A DNA stretch of 20,750 bases from an uncultured Oscillospiraceae bacterium. Lineage in GTDB: Bacteria; Bacillota; Clostridia; Oscillospirales; Ruminococcaceae. Below, piece after piece: positions 7,757 through 14,826 of the stretch (positions within the stretch are counted from its first letter, which is position 1; each line of letters opens with the position of its first letter). Both the position numbers and the translations under genes were made by a program. Location of the stretch: NCBI GenBank assembly GCA_958448395.1, contig CAUDDP010000036.1:1-20750 (forward strand). Reading direction: 5' to 3'. The notes beneath the pieces were generated by a model that was given only the letters and a program-made list of their open reading frames with translations, did not search any database and had not been told where the DNA came from.

Positions 7757-9169
7757 TTATCTTTGCAATGCATTCTTTTTAAAATATGCCTTTGTATCTT
7801 TTGCAATGACACCGGAAAGTGCAATCAATGCGATAATATTCGGCAATGCCATCAGACCGTTGAAAATATCTGCAATATTCCATACTGCTTCTACAGTCAG
7901 ATATGGTCCAATAAAGACAGCGACAATATATAGCCAACGGAATAAAACCGTAGTGGACTTTCGAGAACCAATTAGATAGGAAAGGCATCGTTCCGAGTAA
8001 TAACTCCATCCGAGAATCGTAGTAAAAGCAAAGAAAATCAGACAAATCATTAAGATGAATGCTGGAAATTTTCCACCAATCGGTAACCCACTCTGGAATG
8101 CCGCAGTTGTAATTTCTACCCCCTCCAAATTGGGATCTGCCCAAGAACCTGCCATAACAATGGAAAGACCTGTCATGGTACAAATGACAATGGTATCAAT
8201 AAATGTCCCAGTCATAGTAACCAGTCCCTGCCGTACAGGTTCTTTTGTTTGTGCAGCCGCTGCTGCAATTGGTGCAGAACCTAAACCAGCTTCGTTAGAG
8301 AAAATACCTCTTGCAACACCCTTCTGCAATGCAATCATCATCGCACCCAAAGCACCACCAGCTGCCGCACGCATGCCAAATGCACTTTCTACGATTTCCA
8401 ATAATGCTCCTGGCAACTTTGTAATATTAGTAATGACGATAACCAATACGCAAAGTACATATAAGATTGCCATAAACGGCACGACAATCTGTGAAACCTT
8501 GGATATTCGCTTTAGGCCACCAATCACAACCAATGCAACACATACCGTAACCAAAAGACCGCTGATTACCGTTGTCCAAGTATAATCATGCTCAAACAAA
8601 CTGAATGCAATATGTGATCCATTTACATCAAAAAAGTTATTGGCAGCAGAGGTAATGCCATTGATCTGTGTAATGGTACCAATTCCCAGCAAACCAGCCA
8701 ATGTGCCGAAAATCGCAAATAACTTTGCCAACCACTTCCACCGTGCTCCCATACCATGTTCAATATAATAGAAAGGTCCGCCATGGTAGTGTCCTTCTGT
8801 ATCAATGGTACGATACTTAATGGCAAGGAAACCCTCTGCATATTTTGTTGCCATACCAAGCAAAGCGGCAACTATCATCCAAAATAAAGCACCCGGTCCG
8901 CCAGCAGCCATCGCCGTTGCAACGCCGACAATATTCCCTGTACCAATTGTAGCGGAAAGTGCGGTACACAGTGCAGCAAAGCTGGAAACTTCTCCATCCC
9001 CATCTGATTCATTTTTCACCATGAACTTCAAGGCTTTTCCAAGATGACGAAATTGCAGCCCACAGCAACGAATGGTAAGCCAAATTCCGCAAGCCATAAT
9101 TAAAACAATCAGCGGAATGCCCCACACAAAGTCATCAACAGATTTTATGATATTGTTGATACTGTCCAT
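7757..9169 (-). CDS. Alanine/glycine:cation symporter (AGCS family)
   Basis: A 470-residue, very hydrophobic membrane protein with many TM helices across its length, the normal size for AgcS transporters. The family signature is clear at residues 71-98 (LSATIGTGNIVGVATAMAAG, then GPGALFW). GGPFYYIEHGMG, SNEAGLGSAPIAAAAAQT and the C-terminal GWSYYSERC segment are also characteristic. Members import alanine or glycine with Na+ or H+; substrate and ion cannot be decided here. CGGAGA lies about 9 bases before ATG 9169. The gene begins only 23 bases past the operon terminator stem at 9203-9235, and I see no convincing promoter between them, so it may depend on partial readthrough or an undetected promoter. 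Confidence 0.93.
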   Translation of the reverse strand: MDSINNIIKSVDDFVWGIPLIVLIMACGIWLTIRCCGLQFRHLGKALKFMVKNESDGDGEVSSFAALCTALSATIGTGNIVGVATAMAAGGPGALFWMIVAALLGMATKYAEGFLAIKYRTIDTEGHYHGGPFYYIEHGMGARWKWLAKLFAIFGTLAGLLGIGTITQINGITSAANNFFDVNGSHIAFSLFEHDYTWTTVISGLLVTVCVALVVIGGLKRISKVSQIVVPFMAILYVLCVLVIVITNITKLPGALLEIVESAFGMRAAAGGALGAMMIALQKGVARGIFSNEAGLGSAPIAAAAAQTKEPVRQGLVTMTGTFIDTIVICTMTGLSIVMAGSWADPNLEGVEITTAAFQSGLPIGGKFPAFILMICLIFFAFTTILGWSYYSERCLSYLIGSRKSTTVLFRWLYIVAVFIGPYLTVEAVWNIADIFNGLMALPNIIALIALSGVIAKDTKAYFKKNALQR

Positions 9170-9202
9170 TTTTATCAGTCTCCGATTCTATTAAAAAATA
9201 AA

Positions 9203-9235
9203 AAGGCAAGGTCGCTTTTGTGCGTACCTTGCCTT
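9203..9235 (-). terminator. Terminator at the end of the fumC-hdr-flx-frd operon
   Basis: A perfect 10-bp stem (AAGGCAAGGT at 9203-9212 with ACCTTGCCTT at 9226-9235, 13-base loop) is followed on the minus strand by a U-rich run, TTTTTATTTTTTAAT. It lies 42 bases after the last stop codon of the operon and just before the symporter gene. Confidence 0.92.
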
Positions 9236-9277
9236 CTTTTGTATCATAAATCAGTCGCTTTTGCAAGAAAAAAGCAC

Positions 9278-10876
9278 TTAGTCATTTACTTTTCTAGTAT
9301 AATCCGGCAACAGCATCGGAGAAACGGTGTCTGGTGTAATACCTGCGTCCTCCAATTCCTTTTCAAACTTTGCAACATGATCCAGCGTCAGCTTGCCAAC
9401 TACGACATCCTTTGCCTTTGCAGCTGCATATTTTCCGGCATTTCTGCCGAATACAATAACGTCCAGCAAAGAGTTACCCATCAGTCTGTTTTCGCCGTGT
9501 ACGCCGCCAGCTGCTTCACCTGCAACAAACAGGTTTTCTACGCAAGTCTGGCTATCTGTACCAACCTTTACACCACCATTCTGATAGTGCAGTGTCGGGT
9601 AGATAACAATCGGCTGCTTACGGATATCAATGCCGTACTTTCCAAACATACGCAGCATTGCCGGAATTCTCTTTTCAATGGTGCCTTCTCCGTTCTTCAA
9701 ATCAATCATTGGTGTATCCAACCAAACGCCTTGACCACTCGGTGTATTCACCTGATTGCCACGACGGCACTCGCGAATTACCGTTGCAGCGGTAACGTCA
9801 CGGGTTTCCAACGGATTCATAAACACTTCGCCCTTTACGTTTACAAGTTTTGCACCCAGAGAACGTACCTTTTCTGTTACCAATGCACCGAAAATCTGTT
9901 CTGGGAAAGCAGCACCAGTCGGGTGATACTGCAAAGTATACTGTTCACGCAGCGGTGCACCAACACGGTATGCCAGTACCAGACCATCTGCGGTTGCACC
10001 ATAATGGTTAGAAGTTGGGAATCCCTGATAGTGCATTCTGCCTGCACCACCAGTGGCAATGACAACAACCTTTGCCTTTGCAATCAGAATTTCACCGGTT
10101 TCCATGTTTTGAAGAACTGCACCTGCACAGTGACCCTGATCATCCAGAATCAGTTCAATGGCAGAGGTGAAGTCAATGACCGGAATCTGACGGTTCAATA
10201 CTTCATCCCGCAGGGTACGCATGATTTCTGCACCAGAGTAATCCTTAGCAGCATGCATTCTCTTTCTGGAAGTACCGCCACCGTGTGTGGTAATCATATT
10301 GCCTTCTTCGTCCTTATCGAACTCTACGCCCAGTTTGTTCAGCCACTGAATACAATCCGGTGCTTCCGTTACCAACTTGTAAACCAATTCCTTGTCAGCT
10401 GCAAAGTGACCGCCGCCGAACGCATCGAGGAAGTGCTGTGCTGGAGAATCATTCGGCTTATCCGCAGCCTGAATGCCGCCTTCTGCCATCATGGTGTTGG
10501 CATCACCAATTCGTAGCTTGGTAACAACCATAACCTTCTGACCAGCTTCGTCGGCTTCAATGGCAGCAGATGCACCAGCACCGCCACCGCCGATAATCAG
10601 AACGTCTGTTTCATAATCTGGACAGGAAAGATCCGGCAGATTATCTTTCAAACGGCTGTCTGACTGCAACAGCTTTACCAGTTCCTTTGGTGCTTTTTCA
10701 CCCTTGTTAGGGCCAACGCACAGGACATCAAACTGATCTTCCCGATAATCCGGATGATTTTCTTTCAGAACCTGATCCTTTTCTTCTGCGGTCATTCTTC
10801 TTGGTTCCATCGCTGCATTTTCTACTCTTGCAGCTTCTACCAACTTAATGGATTCCAGCATTTCTTCTGTATACAT
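9278..10876 (-). CDS. frdA: Soluble fumarate reductase flavoprotein (FrdA/TfrA-like)
   Basis: A 532-residue flavoprotein of the fumarate reductase/succinate dehydrogenase family. The FAD-binding GGGGAG is at 96-101. Fumarate-site residues match E. coli FrdA when aligned by motif: His318 (HPTG), Glu335 and Arg338 (TEKVR, the proton relay), Arg359 (TRDV, the likely proton donor), His430 (HYQNGG) and Arg464 (ENRLMGNSLL). The histidine that covalently holds FAD in membrane Frd/Sdh is Asn127 here (DANTMMAEGG), so FAD should be non-covalent, as in soluble relatives such as L-aspartate oxidase. About 88 residues precede the FAD domain, an extension absent from E. coli FrdA. No signal peptide or membrane anchor is present. 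It is the last gene of the operon, 14 bases after frdB, with GGAGG 9 bases upstream. Direction (fumarate reduction) is inferred from context. Confidence 0.85.
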   Translation of the reverse strand: MYTEEMLESIKLVEAARVENAAMEPRRMTAEEKDQVLKENHPDYREDQFDVLCVGPNKGEKAPKELVKLLQSDSRLKDNLPDLSCPDYETDVLIIGGGGAGASAAIEADEAGQKVMVVTKLRIGDANTMMAEGGIQAADKPNDSPAQHFLDAFGGGHFAADKELVYKLVTEAPDCIQWLNKLGVEFDKDEEGNMITTHGGGTSRKRMHAAKDYSGAEIMRTLRDEVLNRQIPVIDFTSAIELILDDQGHCAGAVLQNMETGEILIAKAKVVVIATGGAGRMHYQGFPTSNHYGATADGLVLAYRVGAPLREQYTLQYHPTGAAFPEQIFGALVTEKVRSLGAKLVNVKGEVFMNPLETRDVTAATVIRECRRGNQVNTPSGQGVWLDTPMIDLKNGEGTIEKRIPAMLRMFGKYGIDIRKQPIVIYPTLHYQNGGVKVGTDSQTCVENLFVAGEAAGGVHGENRLMGNSLLDVIVFGRNAGKYAAAKAKDVVVGKLTLDHVAKFEKELEDAGITPDTVSPMLLPDYTRKVND

Positions 10877-10890
10877 TATGCCGCACCTCC

Positions 10891-11565
10891 TTACTTTTCA
10901 ATCTCACGATTATTGTACATTTCACGGATTTCTGCATCAGACAAAGCCATGTTTGCACGAATTGCTTCTTCACACTTGCCAGAAGCAATTTCTTCTACAC
11001 GATCTGCCAAATGGCCACAAGCCGGAGCAATGTACTTACCGTTTAACCGTCTTGCCAGCATTGCAACCTGCGGGTGAGAAATCCCAGCCGGGCAACGAGA
11101 AGAGCAGCAGCCGCACATTACGCAGTCGAAAGATTCTTCTGCACACTTATCATATTCTCCACGCTGTGCATAAGCAATGTACTGCATAACATTCAATTCT
11201 TGTGTACAGCTGTTGGTACAGGAATTACAACCAATACAAGAATAGATTTCTGGATACAACTGCATCATGATCTGTTCTGTCGGCTTTACTTCTTCAATGT
11301 TATAAACTTCCTTAATGAGCGGATAAAACGGCAACTGTGTCAGATACATTCCTTCTTCAACCTGTGTGGAACATGCCAAACACACTTTCAGTTCTCTATC
11401 ACCTTTAATACGGTAAACCGTTGCACAAGCACCACAAAAACCATTCCGGCATCCACAGCCTCTAATCAGTTTATAACCGGCATATTCAAACGCTTTCATG
11501 ATGGTCAGGCTTGCTGGAACCTTGTACTGTTTGCCCATAATGAAAACATTAACCATCTGTTCCAT
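10891..11565 (-). CDS. frdB: FrdB-like iron-sulfur protein, [2Fe-2S] plus two [4Fe-4S]
   Basis: A 224-residue electron carrier. The N-terminal domain has a plant-ferredoxin-type [2Fe-2S] motif (Cys39, 44, 47 and Cys62 or 65; CGCRNGFCGAC then CLAC). The C-terminal half has two complete CxxCxxCxxxC motifs, at 110-120 and 148-158. Canonical FrdB/SdhB carries [2Fe-2S], [4Fe-4S] and a [3Fe-4S] next to quinone; the last motif here looks like a full [4Fe-4S], in keeping with the absence of a quinone-binding anchor. It lacks the CCG domains fused to methanogen TfrB. It should wire the flavoprotein encoded next to the Hdr-Flx subunits encoded upstream. It starts 18 bases after flxA with AAGGAG 7 bases before the ATG. 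Naming it frdB rests on domain content and on pairing with frdA. Confidence 0.8.
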   Translation of the reverse strand: MEQMVNVFIMGKQYKVPASLTIMKAFEYAGYKLIRGCGCRNGFCGACATVYRIKGDRELKVCLACSTQVEEGMYLTQLPFYPLIKEVYNIEEVKPTEQIMMQLYPEIYSCIGCNSCTNSCTQELNVMQYIAYAQRGEYDKCAEESFDCVMCGCCSSRCPAGISHPQVAMLARRLNGKYIAPACGHLADRVEEIASGKCEEAIRANMALSDAEIREMYNNREIEK

Positions 11566-11583
11566 GTGAATTCTCCTTTTCCA

Positions 11584-12411
11584 TTAATATTCGTTCGGCA
11601 ATGTAGACAGTTCATCAAAACGGAAAACCGGTCCATCCTTGCAAACATACTTGTTACCGATATTGCATCGACCGCATTTTCCAATTGCACACTTCATACG
11701 CAGTTCCATTGTAGTATAAACCTGCGACTCCTGAAAGCCCATCTTCTTCAGACCGTCCAGTGTAAACTTGATCATAATCGGCGGGCCACAAATCAAAACT
11801 GTCCGGCTCAGATCCGGCTTCAATTCTTCTACAAAGCTTGGAATAAAACCAACATGTCCATCCCAACCTTCCTGCGGACGGTCAATCGTCAGATCCACCT
11901 TGACATTTTCATCCGTCTGCCACTCGTTGAGAATTTCCTGATAGTCTACCAGATCATCAGCGGAACGGGAACCGTAAATGATATGTACACTTCCGTAGTT
12001 TTCCTTTTTATCTCGCACATAATTGATTACAGAACGCAGTGGTGCCAGACCGATACCACCAGCAATGAACAGCAAATCTTTTCCCTTCAGTGCAGATTCT
12101 ACTGGGAATCCATTTCCGTATGGTCCACGAATGGTAATTTGCTGTCCCACATCCATCATGTGCAGCCAACTGGTCAGACAACCGCACTTCTTAATGCTGA
12201 ATTCCATAAATGCTTCGTTAGTTGGTGAAGAAGTAATGGAGAACATACCTTCCCCAACACCTGGAACAGACAACATGGCACACTGCCCCGGAATATGTTC
12301 AAACACCTTTTTGCCGTCTAATCCAACCACACGGAAAGTCTTTACATCTGGGGTATCCACACGAATGTCTGTTACCACACCGATTTTTGGAATTAAAGTT
12401 TCTGGTCTCAT
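11584..12411 (-). CDS. flxA: FAD/NAD(P)H-binding reductase subunit (FlxA-like)
   Basis: A 275-residue protein of the ferredoxin-NADP reductase superfamily, related to AsrB, hydrogenase gamma subunits and PyrK-like proteins. The FAD-binding barrel comes first (GMFSITSSP at about 55-63), then the nucleotide-binding fold (AGGIGLAPLRS at 117-127, CGPP at 208-211), then a C-terminal [2Fe-2S] motif (Cys241, 246, 249, 257). It is the likely entry point for electrons from NADH. Start ATG 12411 is chosen over the upstream frame to 12498 because the family sequence begins at MRPETLIPK and GGAGGG, overlapping the stop of flxB, lies 9 bases upstream. The next gene down is frdB. NADH rather than NADPH is assumed from characterised Flx-Hdr systems, not read from the sequence. 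Confidence 0.85.
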   Translation of the reverse strand: MRPETLIPKIGVVTDIRVDTPDVKTFRVVGLDGKKVFEHIPGQCAMLSVPGVGEGMFSITSSPTNEAFMEFSIKKCGCLTSWLHMMDVGQQITIRGPYGNGFPVESALKGKDLLFIAGGIGLAPLRSVINYVRDKKENYGSVHIIYGSRSADDLVDYQEILNEWQTDENVKVDLTIDRPQEGWDGHVGFIPSFVEELKPDLSRTVLICGPPIMIKFTLDGLKKMGFQESQVYTTMELRMKCAIGKCGRCNIGNKYVCKDGPVFRFDELSTLPNEY

Positions 12412-12416
12412 CCTTT

Positions 12417-13427
12417 TTATCCCTCCAGTGCTTTCATAACTTTCACGATGTTCATGGAAATCGGACAGCTTCTGAGGCATCTGCCACAGCCGACACAACC
12501 AAATACACCGTTATTATTTGCTGGATAATATACCAGCTTATGCATAAACCGCTGACGGAACCGCTGCATCTGTGTGTTACGAGTATTACCATGTGCACAC
12601 AAGGTAAAGTCGGAATACATACAACTATCCCAACAACGGAATCGCTGTACACCGTGACCGGTATCATAATCTCGAATGTCATAACACTGACAAGTTGGGC
12701 ATACAAACGTACAAGTGCCACATGCCAAACAAGATTCTGACAATGCTTCCCACTTATCAGAGTTAAACAATGCCATCAGCTTGTCACCACCGAATGATTC
12801 TGTGGAAAGGTTGCCCAACGGAAGCTGATCCAGAATCGTTTGCAGCTTTTCCTTTTCTGTATCCGCAGCGTTGTCATCTGCATCTTCCAGCATAGAAAGA
12901 GATGCCAGCAGTGCCTCACCTTTTTCCGTATTTGCTTGCAGCAGCAATTCGCTATCTGTCATCCAGCAAGCAATATCGCCGCCGGGATTGGTAGCATCAA
13001 TTCCAAATACTTTACAGAAACAGGTTTCTGTCGGTTTCTTACAGGACAGTGTCATAATCACACCATGTTCCCGTCTGGATGCATAGTAACTATCCACTGG
13101 ATCAGCCAGATAAACCGTATCCAAAATTTCAAAACTCTTTGCATCACAAGCCCGTACACCGAATACAACGAAATCCTCTGTTTCCTTCCGCACATCTTCT
13201 ACTTCGATGTTCTTCCCAGCTACCTTAAAAGCAGCCAATGTTTCCACCTGAGGAAAGAAGAAATCTTTCGCACTGCGAAGCGTATTATACGCCTTGCTCA
13301 TGACAGTTCCCTCTGTCCAGAGGCTGTATTCTGCACCTTTTGCACCATCAACCGGCAGATACAAATTCTTAGAAGCAGCAACAGCGGCAAAAAATTCATC
13401 CAGCTTTGTCAGAGAAATTTTTTTCAT
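12417..13427 (-). CDS. flxB: Ferredoxin-type oxidoreductase subunit (FlxB/AsrA-like)
   Basis: A 336-residue soluble protein. The first 225 residues form a family domain with FGVRACDA (89-96) and a CFC pair, and the C-terminal part has two [4Fe-4S] motifs, Cys233-243 (CLACGTCTFVC) and Cys311-321 (CVGCGRCLRSC). This layout is that of AsrA, the electron-transfer subunit of anaerobic sulfite reductase, and of the second Flx subunit; pairing with an AsrB-like FlxA next door supports this. No AsrC (siroheme subunit) is encoded here, so sulfite reduction is unlikely. Its ATG shares a base with the stop of flxC (TAATG), implying translational coupling. The B and C labels follow gene order and are less certain than membership of the complex. 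Confidence 0.8.
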   Translation of the reverse strand: MKKISLTKLDEFFAAVAASKNLYLPVDGAKGAEYSLWTEGTVMSKAYNTLRSAKDFFFPQVETLAAFKVAGKNIEVEDVRKETEDFVVFGVRACDAKSFEILDTVYLADPVDSYYASRREHGVIMTLSCKKPTETCFCKVFGIDATNPGGDIACWMTDSELLLQANTEKGEALLASLSMLEDADDNAADTEKEKLQTILDQLPLGNLSTESFGGDKLMALFNSDKWEALSESCLACGTCTFVCPTCQCYDIRDYDTGHGVQRFRCWDSCMYSDFTLCAHGNTRNTQMQRFRQRFMHKLVYYPANNNGVFGCVGCGRCLRSCPISMNIVKVMKALEG

Positions 13428-14401
13428 TACTTGCTCGCCTCCTTTGTATAAACAATGCTCGGTTCACAGTCTTCCTTTGTGAAGTTTACCAGCGGTGCAC
13501 GGCTGCCTGCTTCCGCACCAGCCTGATACTCACCGTAGCATTCGTTCATTTCTTTGATGAACTTCCGATTCAGCAGATGCAGTGGAATATGTTGTGGACA
13601 TACTCTGGAGCACTCGCCGCAGTCGGTACATCTACCTGCTACATGGAATGCACGGATAATATGGAACATATTTTCTTCAAAGGAATCTGCTGCCGCCTTC
13701 TGGGAAATGCCAGACTTCGGATTATCGAAAACGCATTTTTCGCAGGTACAAGCCGGACAGATATTCCGGCAGGCATTGCAGCGAATACACTTGGAAAGTT
13801 CGTTTCTCCAAAATGCAAACCGTTCATCCGGTGTCATCGCTTCCAGTTCAGCCACCTGATCAAATCTGCCGCAATCTGGATTGACTTCCCCATTTTCGCC
13901 CATCATTTCATCATAGGCAACGACTTTCTTACTCTTACAGGTCACGCAGCGTTCCGCAATGACATCTGCCTTTTTCACCTGTACATCTCCATACAGAGTA
14001 GAAACTGTAATGGTATCGCCATCTGTTGTAATACCAGTTACACCCTCTGCCCCCTGTGCACGCAGCTTGCTTTCGTCTACCTTGCCGTCACACGGAATGC
14101 CAATGATATAAACCTTTTCCCGATCCACACGATGTTCTGTCAGCAGCTGATTAAAGCTGTAGGAATCACACGGCTTCAGGAATACCAGTGTTTTGCCGTC
14201 CTTTTTGGAGAGGGCAACCAAATACTTGGAAAGATTGCTTGCACAGAAATCGTTATATACAAAATCGCTCAGTGCTTCTACAGAATCGAATACAGCTGGT
14301 GTCGGGTCATAGACAAATTCGCCGTTCTTCCAGCCCAGCACCCGTACAACGGTGCCGTCTGTGAGCAGTTCGGAGGCTCTTTTTACCATTCCTTCTTGCA
14401 T
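13427..14401 (-). CDS. flxC: Ferredoxin-type oxidoreductase subunit (FlxC, FrhB-like)
   Basis: A 324-residue soluble protein. The N-terminal 180 residues resemble the FrhB/FdhB-type domain (coenzyme F420 hydrogenase/dehydrogenase beta), with Cys at KPCD (78), IPC (104) and the RCVTC pair (152, 155), a domain that may carry flavin and extra Fe-S. Two [4Fe-4S] motifs follow: Cys205-215 (CIRCNACRNIC) and Cys258-268 (CTDCGECSRVC). It probably carries electrons between FlxA/FlxB and FlxD. The gene overlaps flxD by 19 bases and flxB by one. The start at 14401 has GGAGG 7 bases upstream; Met5 is a weaker alternative. Whether the N-terminal domain binds a flavin cannot be told from the sequence. Confidence 0.8.
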   Translation of the reverse strand: MQEGMVKRASELLTDGTVVRVLGWKNGEFVYDPTPAVFDSVEALSDFVYNDFCASNLSKYLVALSKKDGKTLVFLKPCDSYSFNQLLTEHRVDREKVYIIGIPCDGKVDESKLRAQGAEGVTGITTDGDTITVSTLYGDVQVKKADVIAERCVTCKSKKVVAYDEMMGENGEVNPDCGRFDQVAELEAMTPDERFAFWRNELSKCIRCNACRNICPACTCEKCVFDNPKSGISQKAAADSFEENMFHIIRAFHVAGRCTDCGECSRVCPQHIPLHLLNRKFIKEMNECYGEYQAGAEAGSRAPLVNFTKEDCEPSIVYTKEASK

Positions 14402-14826
14402 CTCAGATCCTCCAATCTCTTATTTTCACCCAGCTTCAGGATGGTTTCCGTAAACTCGTTCATGGTTTCTGCAAATTTTGCACCTTCTGCAGCGGAAACC
14501 CATTCTACTCTGGTTCTCTCTTTTTCAATTCCAAGGTAATTCAACATGGAGAAGAGCATGGTCATCCTCCGACGTGCATAATAGTTACCGGTTGTATAGT
14601 GGCAATCGCCCGGATGGCATCCACAGAGAATGACACCATCTGCACCACGCTGAAATGCCCGCAAAATAAAAATCGGATTCACACGACAGGAGCATGGTAC
14701 ACGGATAATCTTAACATCTGCCGGATAATTTGCACGGTTGGTTCCTGCCAGATCTGCACCGGCGTAAGAACACCAGTTACAGCAAAAGGCAACAATTTTC
14801 GGCTTGAATTCATTATTTACTTGCAT
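14383..14826 (-). CDS. flxD: MvhD-like [2Fe-2S] linker subunit (FlxD)
   Basis: A 147-residue protein of the MvhD/VhuD family, the small Fe-S subunit that docks an electron-input module onto HdrA. Conserved cysteines are at 15, 16 and 19 (FCCNWCSYAGAD), 45 and 47 (RVPCSCRV), 68 and 70 (LCGC) and 75 (PGDC). In methanogens the family joins the MvhAG hydrogenase to HdrA; here no [NiFe] hydrogenase subunits are present and Flx genes follow instead. The start is at 14826 (MQVNNEFKP), with GGAGG 10 bases upstream. The longer frame to 14925 lies inside hdrA and has no family similarity. It overlaps the 3' end of hdrA by 10 bases, indicating coupled translation and matching the close HdrA-MvhD contact in known complexes. 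Confidence 0.9.
   Translation of the reverse strand: MQVNNEFKPKIVAFCCNWCSYAGADLAGTNRANYPADVKIIRVPCSCRVNPIFILRAFQRGADGVILCGCHPGDCHYTTGNYYARRRMTMLFSMLNYLGIEKERTRVEWVSAAEGAKFAETMNEFTETILKLGENKRLEDLRCKKEW

Noticed and set aside
9218..10516. A 432-codon open frame on the plus strand opposite the fumarate reductase flavoprotein gene
   Set aside because: It runs antisense to a gene with full catalytic motifs, its product is a Cys/His/Thr-rich string with no recognisable domain, and it has no suitable ribosome binding site. Similar long frames opposite frdB-flxA (11074-12228) and flxB-flxC (13406-14539) show that this is a by-product of codon use.
9278..10876. Flavoprotein as L-aspartate oxidase (NadB) or quinone-linked succinate dehydrogenase
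   Set aside because: It is paired with an Fe-S subunit rather than with nadA/nadC, and no membrane anchor or cytochrome b gene lies in the operon. The non-covalent FAD signature alone is shared with NadB but the context is not.
11584..13427. FlxA and FlxB as subunits of anaerobic sulfite reductase (AsrA/AsrB)
   Set aside because: The domain match is real, but the siroheme subunit AsrC is absent and the genes are embedded in the hdr-flx-frd block.
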